Counted from the first letter of the stretch, positions 52,867-62,164 are shown. The stretch: DNA of 64,000 nt from Chitinophaga arvensicola (GCF_900110835.1 NZ_FOJG01000002.1:1020979-1084978), one strand, 5' to 3'. Program-made: numbers and translations. Notes: generated by a model not told the origin, from the sequence alone.

Positions 52867-55311
52867 TTAATTCAAAAATTTTATTGGAAACTGAAATTTG
52901 AACTTTACTGGATAAATTGGGTCTTCTTCAAGAACCAATTCCCAATTTTCGTCACTAAAATATTGGGCTATACGATTTATATCATATCCACCGATACCAC
53001 TTCCCGACTCGGGATTAGCAGTGGAATATTTGCTTATAAATTTCTCCTTGCCGAAATTTTTCAGAAAAGGAATACCATTATTTTTAATCTCAAGAAGTAA
53101 TTGATCTTCTGTTTCAAAAAGCTCAATTACTACTTCATTAGCATTATCTATCTTAGGAAACCCATGCTTGTCTGCATTTGTTAAAACATTATCAACTAAT
53201 GATTTTAAAAGTATCAGATTACACTCAATTCCCCGCTCTTTGAGTTTCTCACTCTCTATCAATATTTTCCTTAATTTAAATTTAAAGCCATTATGAGTAA
53301 TACTATTTATTAGCGAATTAATGTCAGACAATGGCACTAGCTGCAATGGATAATCGCTCATAATAAGTCCATTCTCACCTTTCCCTAAAATCTCAGACAT
53401 GAAATTTATATCTCGTTTGATTTCGATAAGTGCTGAAATCATGTCGATATCATAAAATTCTTCAAATTCTTTGTTTAAATGAGTGACGTCTGATTTTTTA
53501 CTGTTTAAAAAATGTAGTAGATTATCTGTCCAATCCATTATATTCTGCCTGGGTCTTCCCAGTGTATGTCTCAAAGAGGCAAACTCATTAAACCTTGAAG
53601 TTGAGTTTCCATGTGCTAAGGCATTTCTTTCCTCTAATAGTGATCTTATTTTATTAGACAACTCGTCTAGGCCTTGTACTTTCGCAATCTGCTCTTTAAT
53701 AGAAGGAAGTTTAACCTTTATCTTTAGCAAATCATCTCGCCTAATATAGGGTATAACATCTCCAAGTCGGTAGGACTCTAATTGTGCTTGAACATAATCT
53801 GAACGAAGTTCATTAACGAGATATTGCGAATTGACTAATGTTTTATTTACCGTAAATGCAAGTATATCAGATGACAATAAAATGGATTCATATTGATATT
53901 CGAATAATGTAGGCTTTAATGTTTTCCATCTAACAGCAAGAAGCAAAGCCGATTCGTCTACAATACGAAAATTATGTGGTTTCAATTTAGAAGTTTCGAT
54001 CGACTTCTCATCTAAAAAAAAGTCAAGCCTGTTATCTTTTAGATCTCTAATTCTTACAAGTTTACCATTTTGTATACTATTATTTCGAGAAGCGTGCACA
54101 TACTCTAATATCTCACCAAGCTTAACCCCTTCAATCTCGTTTTGAAAATATCTTGCTACGTTTAAATTATAACCAAAGTCTCGTATCTGCTTAACCGCTA
54201 CAAACTTTACAAAATCAGATGCATCATCGCTTCTCATCATAGAGATCAATCCAACATCATTTAACTTTTTTTCCCTTAAGCCTACTGACTCAACACAGCT
54301 CCTTGCGTCAACGAATTGTATTTGACCAGGTTTATCTTTAGCCCTATTAAGCACAAGCACGACCAATGGTATTCCTGTATCAAATAACAATCCCCCTGGC
54401 AATGAAATAACAGATTCTATCAAATCATTCTCAACCAACCGTTCTCTTAGTCTTTGCTCTGAACCACCTCTGAATAAAAAACCATGTGAAAGTATTAATA
54501 TCAGTTTACCTTGTTGAGTTAATAAATCAACCCCTTTGTCAAGAATAAATTGCTCGATACTTTTATACAAGCCTCCTGCCTTAGCATGCATATCTGACAT
54601 TCTCACATTGAAAGGTGGGCTAGCAACTATTAAATCGAATTTTTCCTGCTGCGGCCAATTTGGAATAGAATTTTCATTAACATAGGCAGTTTTATCAAAT
54701 TTTTCATATGCCATAAGACGAAGCATACCTAACGCCCAAGTCTGATGATTAATTTCTTGCCCCAGATAAGTTTGGCTTTCACCTAGAAAAACCGCATATG
54801 ACGCAACTCCCGCGAATGGGTTAAAAACATTAGCGTCTTCCTTAAGATTGGCCAATTTTAAAATAAAGCGAGTCAGCTGATATGGCTGCATAAGGCTATT
54901 ACCAAGTCTACCTCGTGACTGAGCAATTCGGTATAAAGTACTATCAAACACTTCCGTGAAATGCTTTTTTAGCAATTGCAAATCAATATCCTTCATCCAC
55001 TGAAGAACAGTAACCAGTTTTGAATTACTTATACTTTCTAGCGAGTTCCCAAAAGTTTTAAAGATATCTAAATAGTCAGTCGGTTGCACAATGCTTTTTT
55101 CGCGCAGCCTCGATTCAATTAAACGCTTGATTTCATCTGGTGATGAAAGAAGGATATCCTCAAGGAGTCCGTCTTTGTAAACAGACAATAAAAAGAGAAC
55201 AAAATAATAATCATCAGTAGGAAGCTCACCTCTTAAAATATCAAGAAGTGACCATACCTTATTTATGACTCCATTAACCGAATCAACATTTTCAAATCTT
55301 TGTTCGTTCAT
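52867..55311 (-). CDS. HsdM-HsdS-like DNA methylase fused to histidine-kinase ATPase
   Basis: An 814-residue fusion. Residues about 1-150: helical HsdM-like N-domain. About 150-385: N6-adenine methylase with SAM motif FNPFAGVASYAVFLG (163-177) and catalytic ASPPFNVRM (230-238, Ser instead of Asn in the first place). About 396-560: HsdS-type target-recognition domain (VKLGEILEYVHASRN, GKLVRIRDLKDNRLDFFL, RLGDVIPYIRRDDL, LPSIKEQIAKV). About 575-640: helix with His582 (SLRHTLGRPRQNI), like a kinase H-box. About 695-814: HATPase with N-box SLVDNVLTNADKHG, NNG in place of the usual D-x-G Asp, and glycine loop GSGIGGYDINR. No HsdR or other nuclease gene is present. It is followed without a gap by a response-regulator gene. 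Confidence 0.85.
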   Translation of the reverse strand: MNEQRFENVDSVNGVINKVWSLLDILRGELPTDDYYFVLFLLSVYKDGLLEDILLSSPDEIKRLIESRLREKSIVQPTDYLDIFKTFGNSLESISNSKLVTVLQWMKDIDLQLLKKHFTEVFDSTLYRIAQSRGRLGNSLMQPYQLTRFILKLANLKEDANVFNPFAGVASYAVFLGESQTYLGQEINHQTWALGMLRLMAYEKFDKTAYVNENSIPNWPQQEKFDLIVASPPFNVRMSDMHAKAGGLYKSIEQFILDKGVDLLTQQGKLILILSHGFLFRGGSEQRLRERLVENDLIESVISLPGGLLFDTGIPLVVLVLNRAKDKPGQIQFVDARSCVESVGLREKKLNDVGLISMMRSDDASDFVKFVAVKQIRDFGYNLNVARYFQNEIEGVKLGEILEYVHASRNNSIQNGKLVRIRDLKDNRLDFFLDEKSIETSKLKPHNFRIVDESALLLAVRWKTLKPTLFEYQYESILLSSDILAFTVNKTLVNSQYLVNELRSDYVQAQLESYRLGDVIPYIRRDDLLKIKVKLPSIKEQIAKVQGLDELSNKIRSLLEERNALAHGNSTSRFNEFASLRHTLGRPRQNIMDWTDNLLHFLNSKKSDVTHLNKEFEEFYDIDMISALIEIKRDINFMSEILGKGENGLIMSDYPLQLVPLSDINSLINSITHNGFKFKLRKILIESEKLKERGIECNLILLKSLVDNVLTNADKHGFPKIDNANEVVIELFETEDQLLLEIKNNGIPFLKNFGKEKFISKYSTANPESGSGIGGYDINRIAQYFSDENWELVLEEDPIYPVKFKFQFPIKFLN

Positions 55312-55812
55312 GATTCTAGCAATTCAAATTCCATTGACATTTTCAATTATACTATTACACCGCAGATGTCCATATCAGCCTATTTCATCAAACACCAAAG
55401 GCCTCTACCAACATTTTAGTCTATCTCAACTATCATACTTTTCCCATATCTATGCTTTAATTCCCTGAACTCAGGAGACAGACCAAATCCAACCCTCTCA
55501 AAATCGAACCATACAATTCATTTCTTCTATTCTCAAAAACTCATGCCGGTACCTAAATGACCACATATTAACAATATTACATTATTAGTTTACCATTTTC
55601 AAATTTCTACTTTGCTTAGATAGCGATTTGACGATTTCGTCGCTACGCTTAAATTGGGGATCACAGTAAGTTTAAACGCTGCCGATACGAAAAAATCTTT
55701 CATACACCAATCATTCCCCAAACGGCATCGTTATGAAAAAAAACAATCGCGGTACTAAAGTTATGTATATGGCTAACGCCATGCCCCTGAAGTACAACAT
55801 TATTTTGAGATC
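55312..55812. other. intergenic region upstream of the methylase-kinase operon
   Basis: About 500 bp with no supported gene. It contains an imperfect stem (55621-55645, TAGC.../...GCTA with GACGA/TCGTC inside). The methylase-kinase promoter should lie here on the minus strand, and the remnants of the Crp/Fnr-like gene begin on the right. No known promoter consensus could be placed with confidence. Confidence 0.35.
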
Positions 55813-56320
55813 ATGTTCATTGACTTAAAAGTACATATCTCTTTCCCTTCTGATTCTTTAACACACGCTGCCATCAATAACTGCGAAGTATTTTCATTTA
55901 AACAGAATGACATCATACTGGACCGTGCCGGTACTGCTATTTTTGTATTAAAGGGCTGATTACCAGAAAATATATAAAAGACATTATGGAGAAGGCGAAA
56001 TAGTTCTTTGCTGAACATGATATGATCATTTCGGTTAAAAGCTTCTTTAACCAGAGTTCAGATAAACTGATTGCCAAAGAGTCCACCATATGCCTGCTAT
56101 CTCCTGGGAAAAACTAGAAGATATTTACGATGCCTATCCTGAATTCAACAGAGTGGGTAGAAAGCTAAGGCAATACTACTATGAGTTTGCAGAGGAACGG
56201 GGCATGTGGATCAATTATAGCGCAGAAGAACGTTACAATTTGCTTTTTAAAGAATATTCAAAGCCGGAGAACCAGATCATGGATACTGATCTAGCCTCCT
56301 ATCTCAGTATCACCCAGTAG
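55813..56320 (+). pseudogene. Crp/Fnr-family regulator, multiply frameshifted
   Basis: Plus-strand frames pieced together: FSFKQNDIILDRAGTAIFVL, KGLITRKY, HYGEGEIVL, FAEHDMIISVKSFFNQSSDK, and WEKLEDIYDAYPEFNRVGRK with SAEERYNLLF and DLASYLSITQ at the end. These follow the order of a cyclic-nucleotide-binding Crp/Fnr regulator of Bacteroidota: cNMP domain, the EGE block, then the helical link. The helix-turn-helix is cut at SITQ by a stop. At least two frameshifts and several stops are visible. The last part alone (56090-56320) forms an open frame of 76 codons but is not an intact protein. Confidence 0.65.
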
Positions 56321-56663
56321 TATTTATAAAAATGTATAACTTATAAGTATTATTAGGGTCCACATAAATAAACCCAAACTGCCTCAGTTAATTCATCTTC
56401 GACATTTATGGCTGCTTCTAAAACCTCTGCACGCATAGTTTATCCTCTATCCAAAATTATTTTCCGTTTTTAATTTATTAATCTCCCATTTTAAAGTAAT
56501 TTGTTATTAATAATCTAGAATAAATTTGATTTATTATATTCGAAATATCCTATTCATTTCTATAAAATCCATAACAACAAAGTGATGTACGAAAGCTTTG
56601 TAGATATATTTAAAAAAATAACTCGTTGGAAAATCGTTTTGGCATACCTGTTAATCTTCCTTA
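56321..56663. other. intergenic region, no gene seen
   Basis: About 340 bp of AT-rich sequence between the dead regulator and the truncated DNA-binding gene. No supported frame, repeat or hairpin is seen. Confidence 0.35.
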
Positions 56664-56951
56664 TCATACTACTCTCGCCATTAAGGATAATACCGGATTA
56701 TTTGAAATTAGGGCATTCTGGAATAGCTTGCAGACTTCTGCAAGCTTAAAAAGGGGCTTGTAGGTCATTCCCGGAGTTTCATAGATTGGTTGAGCGGGCT
56801 TGCTTCTTTCTACATTTGTAACTTCTTCCCGGATAATGAGTCTAATCCGTTGCCAGTACTGATCAGGCTCAAAGGGAAACAACATGGGGGTTACAGCTCT
56901 TTCAATTTGCACATTTTCTTTCATAGGCGACAAACGTACGCCTGTGGGCAA
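56664..56951 (-). CDS. small DNA-binding-type protein, C-terminally truncated
   Basis: A 95-residue frame. Starting at the inner Met (NVQIERAVTPMLFPFEPDQY) it reads like a Bacteroidota protein of about 90-110 residues whose C-terminal half is an excisionase/MerR-type helix-turn-helix. The linker PIYETPGMTYKPLFKLAEVC and the first helix LAEVCKLFQ are kept. After LFQ the expected sequence (typically V.RPTIYEW) is replaced by an unrelated tail that ends at a stop, so the DNA-binding part is lost. It is likely a relic of a mobile element in this island. Confidence 0.5.
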   Translation of the reverse strand: MPTGVRLSPMKENVQIERAVTPMLFPFEPDQYWQRIRLIIREEVTNVERSKPAQPIYETPGMTYKPLFKLAEVCKLFQNALISNNPVLSLMARVV

Positions 56952-56995
56952 GTTGAAAAAAACTAAGTATACTTAAGACTAGGTATTAACGCAAA

Positions 56996-57016
56996 AAAGG
57001 GGCTTCATGCCCCTTT
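56996..57016 (-). terminator. terminator of the 57.0-57.5 kb gene
   Basis: Perfect stem AAAGGGGC / GCCCCTTT around a 5-base loop, followed on the minus strand by further T. It overlaps the last codons of the gene it ends. Confidence 0.7.
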
Positions 57017-57544
57017 CAACTTCATTTCCAACCCATCCAGCAGCTTAATAGCTGGTGGGTAGCCCAATTTCTCAAAGTAAACCTTTGCAACGGCTATACC
57101 CTTTACTATTTCTGCCCGTTCTTTTGGGCTGAGAGTTTTGGGGTGTATAACCCTACGAAGATTTTCTTTAATGCTGTCAGTATCCACACCAGTTAATCTG
57201 TTTATCATCTGAGCGGACAAAGCATCACTAGCAATCCTTTCGACACCGGCTGTCTTGAATAAAGCATAAAGAGTGACGGTAAGGGCTGGAATTTTCGATT
57301 GGGTCTTAGCACTCTTTGTCTGAGGTATTTCAACTTGCTCCCTTTTGTGGTTTGCAATCAACATTTCTAACTGCGGAAGGAAGGCTGATGAAAAGGAAGG
57401 TAAATAGATAAAAAAGTAGACAATCCCAAAACTTACGGCCCCTATCATGCACAGTACAGATAAGTAAAGTAAATTGAAATAAGAACTAAATGGTAAAATA
57501 ATGAGTAGAGCAATGGCGAATAATGATAGGAAGTGATAAATCAC
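57005..57544 (-). CDS. membrane-anchored protein with a helical C-terminal domain, unknown
   Basis: A 179-residue protein with two membrane helices (about 4-20 and 25-48) and a cytosolic C-terminal region. The latter has LTVTLYALFKTAGVERIASD, then QMINRLTGVDTDSIKENLRR and SPKERAEIVKGIAVAKVYFE. This C-terminal block resembles a small helical domain seen in Bacteroidota mobile-element and regulatory proteins. No catalytic motif is visible. It has its own terminator and is divergent from the OLD nuclease, so it may be independent of it. Confidence 0.55.
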   Translation of the reverse strand: MIYHFLSLFAIALLIILPFSSYFNLLYLSVLCMIGAVSFGIVYFFIYLPSFSSAFLPQLEMLIANHKREQVEIPQTKSAKTQSKIPALTVTLYALFKTAGVERIASDALSAQMINRLTGVDTDSIKENLRRVIHPKTLSPKERAEIVKGIAVAKVYFEKLGYPPAIKLLDGLEMKLKGA

Positions 57545-57871
57545 ATGTCTATACCAGTAATAAGCGACTAGCTTCCTTCGTGTGCCTTCAATATTCCAAC
57601 AAGGAATAGTTGCCGTTTGTTTTTTGTGAATTGTACGGATTAATAACAGATTATAGGCTAAATTAAGGGGAGATCAAACGTGGCAAAGGATGCCAAACGC
57701 TGCAAATTCTTTCTCATGACACAAATCCTTTTATTAAATATAAAAAAAACACTTTAATCTAATACATATATTATAAAATAATATGATTTTCAATCACAAA
57801 AAGTGGGAAAATATTTCTACATTAGCAAGGTGAATGGTTAAAACCACCCCTAAATCTATATTGCTTCCATC
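57545..57871. other. divergent intergenic region before the OLD/UvrD pair
   Basis: About 330 bp between divergent genes. It is AT-rich towards the right end (about 57730-57790), where the promoter for the nuclease/helicase operon is expected. I see no conserved element or repeat. Confidence 0.35.
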
Positions 57872-60019
57872 ATGTACATTTCGAGAGTCACTCTGGTTAA
57901 TTACCGGAATTTCAAAAATTCCATTTTTAAATTTAATAAAGGAATAAATACTATCATCGGTGAAAACGGATCAGGAAAGACGAATATTTTTAAAGCTATT
58001 CGACTACTCTTAGACGACGACATGATGAAATTTGCATATAAGCTTCAAGAAAGAGACTTTAACCGTAGCATCCCAAACTGGCGAGGACAGTGGATTATCA
58101 TCAGTATTGAATTTTCTGACCTTACAGCCGATGAATCAGTTCAGGCACTATTTGCGCACCAGACTGGTGATATTAGGGGAAACGCAACTGAACGAGCGAC
58201 GTACAATCTTTTCTTCCGCCCTTCAGTAAAGATAAGAACACAGCTTTCGGAACTTGAACCTGGTGACAGAGCCGGTTTGGAAGCATTACTAAGCACCATC
58301 ACGATCGATGATTATGAAACAGTTTTTACGGGAAAGAGTACTGCTGATTTCTCTGATCCCGAAGTCGTTAAAGAATTAACTGGCAATTTTGAGGCAGTTG
58401 ATTTCAATGTCGACTTCGACGCATCTAAATTCGGCATAAGAATTCCCCACCAACTCGCTGTGGCAAAAAGCATAAATTTTACATTTATTAAAGCACTGCG
58501 CGACGTTGTAAGTGATTTTCATAACAATAGGGCAAACCCATTGCTCACTCTTCTTAAAAGTAAAGGTGAAGAATCTGATCCGGCTGACTTTCGGGACATA
58601 TCCGAGGCAATAACAAAGCTTAATGAAGATATTGAAAACCTTGACGGTGTAAAAGAAATTACTGGCGATATCAAAACAACCATAAAAGAGGCGGTCGGTG
58701 AAACCTATTCCCCATCCAAGTTGTCTATTAGATCCAATTTACCTAACGATCCTGAACGACTACTCCAGTCCTTGGGATTATACATTGGTGAAGCTGATGA
58801 AGATTATGAAGGTGAAATTCATGAATTAAGCTTAGGGGGAGCAAATCTGATCTTCTTAACGTTAAAACTGCTAGAGTTTAAAGCAAAAAAAAAGCATGAG
58901 CGTATTGCCCATTTTCTTTTGATTGAAGAGCCGGAAGCGCATCTTCATACGCATATTCAGAAAACACTTTTCGATCATATTAAATTCGAGGATACTCAAG
59001 TTATCTATTCAACCCATTCGACTTTTATCTCAGAAGCTTCGAACATAGATAATGTAAACATACTTGGTAGAGTAAAAAACTATGCAGAAGTTTTTCATCC
59101 AGCCACAGATCTGGCGTCAGAGAAAAAAATGAAGCTACAACGTTATCTTGATGCGATCCGAACCAATCTTTTGTTTGCAAAGGGGGTCATTCTAGTTGAG
59201 GGAGATGGCGAAGAGATTTTGTATCCTACTCTTATACGAGAAATTTTCGGCCTCAGTCTAGACGAATTAGGAATTAGCGTAATTAATATCGGCAGTACAG
59301 GATTCGAAAATGTTGCGCAGATCTTCCATCCTATTCGGATACGTAGACAATGCGCAATTGTAACTGATCTTGATGAAGCTCACCGCCCCTTTACAGAACT
59401 TGTAGACGACAGTCCTGAAGAAAAGAAAAAAAAACAACATCTAGCTGCCGCAGAAATCGCTGGCGCGCGCCGTCGTCAGGCACTTGAAATACTTTGCAAC
59501 GGAAATCCCCATCTTCATCCATTTTTCGCTACCACAACATTTGAAATTGAGCTTCTAGAAGTAGGAAATACGGTTGAATTTTGCGCGGTCGCGCAGGAAT
59601 GTTATGCCGAAAGGAATTGGGAACGCTTCAACAGGGAGCTAACCTCAGAACATCGTTCTATTTTTGGTGAACGAGCATTATCACTTGCTAATGAGCTGGG
59701 GAAGGGATGGTTTGCATTAAGCTTCTCAGGAAAAATAACATGGAAAACCTTTATTCCTGACTATATGCTGAGCGCGCTTATTTTTGCAAAGGGAAATTTC
59801 TCAAGGCAGACGATTTCGAACATTGTCTCATATAGAACAAAAATGGCTAAGAGTGAGGATGATGAACTTGAAACTGATGTCCTAAAAAGATGCACGTCAC
59901 AGTTTATTGCAGGAAATGCAACTATTGTAGAGTTACGCCAATGTGTTGACGATTTATTACAAGATGTTCAATTAACCTATTTTTTACGCAAATGTGAGGA
60001 AAATGAGGCTGTGGGATAA
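57872..60019 (+). CDS. OLD-family ATP-dependent endonuclease (Gabija GajA-like)
   Basis: A 715-residue class-2 OLD nuclease. The ABC-type ATPase half has Walker A IIGENGSGKTN (28-38), signature LSLGGANL (318-325), Walker B HFLLIEEPEAHLH (346-358) and STHSTF (379-384). The TOPRIM half has GVILVEGDGEE (437-447, metal-binding Glu442) and IVTDLDEAH (495-503, the D-x-D). The following gene is a UvrD-like helicase overlapping its end, and that pair defines Gabija anti-phage systems. It is longer than the reference GajA of about 580 residues, with extra sequence both in the ATPase insert and at the C-terminus. Role: nicking or cutting invading DNA when NTPs fall. Confidence 0.88.
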   Translation: MYISRVTLVNYRNFKNSIFKFNKGINTIIGENGSGKTNIFKAIRLLLDDDMMKFAYKLQERDFNRSIPNWRGQWIIISIEFSDLTADESVQALFAHQTGDIRGNATERATYNLFFRPSVKIRTQLSELEPGDRAGLEALLSTITIDDYETVFTGKSTADFSDPEVVKELTGNFEAVDFNVDFDASKFGIRIPHQLAVAKSINFTFIKALRDVVSDFHNNRANPLLTLLKSKGEESDPADFRDISEAITKLNEDIENLDGVKEITGDIKTTIKEAVGETYSPSKLSIRSNLPNDPERLLQSLGLYIGEADEDYEGEIHELSLGGANLIFLTLKLLEFKAKKKHERIAHFLLIEEPEAHLHTHIQKTLFDHIKFEDTQVIYSTHSTFISEASNIDNVNILGRVKNYAEVFHPATDLASEKKMKLQRYLDAIRTNLLFAKGVILVEGDGEEILYPTLIREIFGLSLDELGISVINIGSTGFENVAQIFHPIRIRRQCAIVTDLDEAHRPFTELVDDSPEEKKKKQHLAAAEIAGARRRQALEILCNGNPHLHPFFATTTFEIELLEVGNTVEFCAVAQECYAERNWERFNRELTSEHRSIFGERALSLANELGKGWFALSFSGKITWKTFIPDYMLSALIFAKGNFSRQTISNIVSYRTKMAKSEDDELETDVLKRCTSQFIAGNATIVELRQCVDDLLQDVQLTYFLRKCEENEAVG

Positions 60020-61802
60020 AGACGTTTTAAACTCAGAACAAGAAGATGCTATATTTTGCCCAGGGAACGTATTATTGGTCGCTTGTCCCGGATCTGGTAA
60101 AACACGCGCCTTAACTTATAAGATCGCATACGAACTCGATAGGTTAAATTCTTCGACTAGAAGTGTCATCGCTATCACTTATACCAATGCAGCCGCAGAG
60201 GAAATAAAAGAACGTATAGAGCTTATAGGGGTTGATACTAATAGGCTTTGGATTGGTACAATCCATTCATTCTGCCTTGAATGGATTCTTAGACCCTACC
60301 ATCACTTGCTGGAAGATTTCAAATTCGGTTTTAAGATAGCCAGTCCGCACGACTACGAAGATCTAATGGATGAGATTTGCCGCCCATACCAAAATCCGCA
60401 AATCAGAGCGGGGCAATGCGGCTACTATTATACATCAACTAATATGGTTATATCGGATTCCAGCATAACTAGGCGTCCAAAAATAGAACGAATCTTAAGA
60501 AGCTATCACGCTCGCCTAATCGAAGAAAGAACAATGGACTTTGAGATGATCCTCTATTACAGCCATCTAATTATTGTGAGCTTTCCTGCGGTTGCAAAAA
60601 TATTAACGCTCATCTTTGCTCACATATTGGTTGATGAATATCAAGACACAAAAGAAATCCAGTATTCAATTTTAACAAAAATCATATCCGCAGGACATGG
60701 CCGCACTCTTGCCTTCATCGTCGGCGACCCTAATCAATCTATCTATCAAAGTATGGGCGGGTACTCTATGAGTATCGAAGAACTCATACAACGATCGGGA
60801 GCGCATTTTACTGCAAAATTTTTGACAGGCAACTACCGTTCATCTTCGGAAATTATTGAATATTTTGATCACTATAAAACAACTGATAACGTCATTGAAC
60901 CGCGTGGTGTGCATCATTCCTATGAAAGCAAAATCACCTACAATAGCACCGTTGAACTGAATGATCTAGTAGAAGAAATAACAAGATTAATCACTGTCAA
61001 TGTAAATGTACTTAACATATTTCCGGAAGAAATTTGTGTGATAGGACCGCGATGGATTCCACTCGCATTATTGACTCGGGCTCTAATGGTTCGGATGCCG
61101 GAATTTAATTTTAATGGCCCAGGTATGGCTCCATTTGCCCGTGATTATGATAATTTCTTTTTCAAACTATGCCGAATAGCACTCACAGAACCATCACCTG
61201 ACTTGTATGTACGGCGGCTTAAATGGGCTGGGGAAATTATCGATGAGTTGACAAATTTAGGTTTTAACTGTAGCAAAATCACAGCAAAGATGCTGCTTAA
61301 AACGGTAAATCAAATTACGATAGAAGAGAACAATGGAATAGAATATTTGCGTCTCTTCTTTGATAGTTTTTTAAACCACTTCGACATCCACAAACCTTCA
61401 TCAGCGCAATTAACAGCACACTATGAAGCTTTCTTCCGCGCATCGGAGCGTCGGATTCAATCTCTTCTTAGAGAGGGGCAAGATTATATCATAACAATAG
61501 AAAACTTTCGACGTGTCTTTCGGCAAAGAGACGGCATAACCGTTTCAACTATCCATGGTGTCAAAGGCGCAGAGTTTGATACGGTAATAGTATTCGCCCT
61601 ATTGGAGGATTATGTTCCCCATTTTTCCGATGGCGATCGCGATGGCTCCGCGAAAAAAACACTTTACGTGGCCTGTTCGCGGGCAAAACGAAATTTACAT
61701 CTAATTTCTGAACGTGGGCGCCCAAGAGCCGCATGGCTAGGAGGTCATTATGAACCTACTACCGTACTACATAACCATGATTTTGATTACGATGTCTTTT
61801 AG
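60003..61802 (+). CDS. UvrD/PcrA-like superfamily 1 helicase (Gabija GajB-like)
   Basis: About 599 residues. All SF1A motifs are present: NSEQEDAIF (Q-motif), Walker A LVACPGSGKTRAL, AITYTNAAAEEIKERI, Walker B LVDEYQDTKEIQ, VGDPNQSIYQSMGG, GNYRSS, the C-terminal VSTIHGVKGAEFDTVIVFAL and VACSRAKRNL. A GTG at 59994 would add three residues. I prefer ATG 60003, which overlaps the nuclease gene by 17 bp and so is translationally coupled. The helicase is thought to feed DNA ends to, or be activated alongside, the OLD nuclease. It is slightly longer than the reference GajB of about 490 residues. Confidence 0.88.
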   Translation: MRLWDKDVLNSEQEDAIFCPGNVLLVACPGSGKTRALTYKIAYELDRLNSSTRSVIAITYTNAAAEEIKERIELIGVDTNRLWIGTIHSFCLEWILRPYHHLLEDFKFGFKIASPHDYEDLMDEICRPYQNPQIRAGQCGYYYTSTNMVISDSSITRRPKIERILRSYHARLIEERTMDFEMILYYSHLIIVSFPAVAKILTLIFAHILVDEYQDTKEIQYSILTKIISAGHGRTLAFIVGDPNQSIYQSMGGYSMSIEELIQRSGAHFTAKFLTGNYRSSSEIIEYFDHYKTTDNVIEPRGVHHSYESKITYNSTVELNDLVEEITRLITVNVNVLNIFPEEICVIGPRWIPLALLTRALMVRMPEFNFNGPGMAPFARDYDNFFFKLCRIALTEPSPDLYVRRLKWAGEIIDELTNLGFNCSKITAKMLLKTVNQITIEENNGIEYLRLFFDSFLNHFDIHKPSSAQLTAHYEAFFRASERRIQSLLREGQDYIITIENFRRVFRQRDGITVSTIHGVKGAEFDTVIVFALLEDYVPHFSDGDRDGSAKKTLYVACSRAKRNLHLISERGRPRAAWLGGHYEPTTVLHNHDFDYDVF

Positions 61803-62055
61803 ATATTTAGGATATCGATGAAAAAAAACGAACTCACCTGGTGTAGCTGCTAATAAGAAATACCAGTAGCCCCGTCATTATGAATTTGTCGTTATTTGAC
61901 AAGAAATATAAATTCACTGTCTCTTATCATTACCAACGATCCATTGAAGCAAAAAAAGTAATACTTTTGAGAGGATAAGCCAATCCAAATAAAACTAAGT
62001 AAACCGAAGCAGCGATTTCGCACTTTGATAGACTAACAAATAGACCAAAAACAAA

Positions 62056-62078
62056 AAACCCGCGCAGCACGCAGGTTT
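62056..62078 (-). terminator. terminator downstream of tRNA-Lys
   Basis: On the minus strand: stem AAACCTGCG / CGCGGGTTT (one T-G wobble) with a 5-base loop, then TTTTTTGTTTTT. It begins 14 bp after the tRNA 3' end. Confidence 0.8.
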
Positions 62079-62091
62079 CCCGTTTCTCCAG

Positions 62092-62164
62092 TGATCCCCT
62101 TGGGACTCGAACCCAAGACCCATACATTAAAAGTGTATTGCTCTACCAACTGAGCTAGGGAATC
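62092..62164 (-). tRNA. tRNA-Lys (anticodon TTT)
   Basis: A 73-base cloverleaf on the minus strand. The acceptor stem is GATTCCC / GGGGATC with discriminator A. The D-arm is TAGCTCAGTTGGTAGAGCA, the anticodon arm ATACA-CTTTTAA-TGTAT places TTT at 34-36 (Lys), and the T-arm holds GGGTTCGAGTCCC. CCA is not encoded. A terminator follows. It stands at the right edge of the defence island, a typical integration position. Confidence 0.95.

Noticed and set aside
52867..55311. An ordinary type I restriction-modification methylase
   Set aside because: The HsdS-type domain is in the same chain, a GHKL ATPase follows, no HsdR gene is near and the partner is a response regulator.
55800..56018. A minus-strand frame of 72 codons
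   Set aside because: It is antisense to the Crp/Fnr relic and shows no family features.
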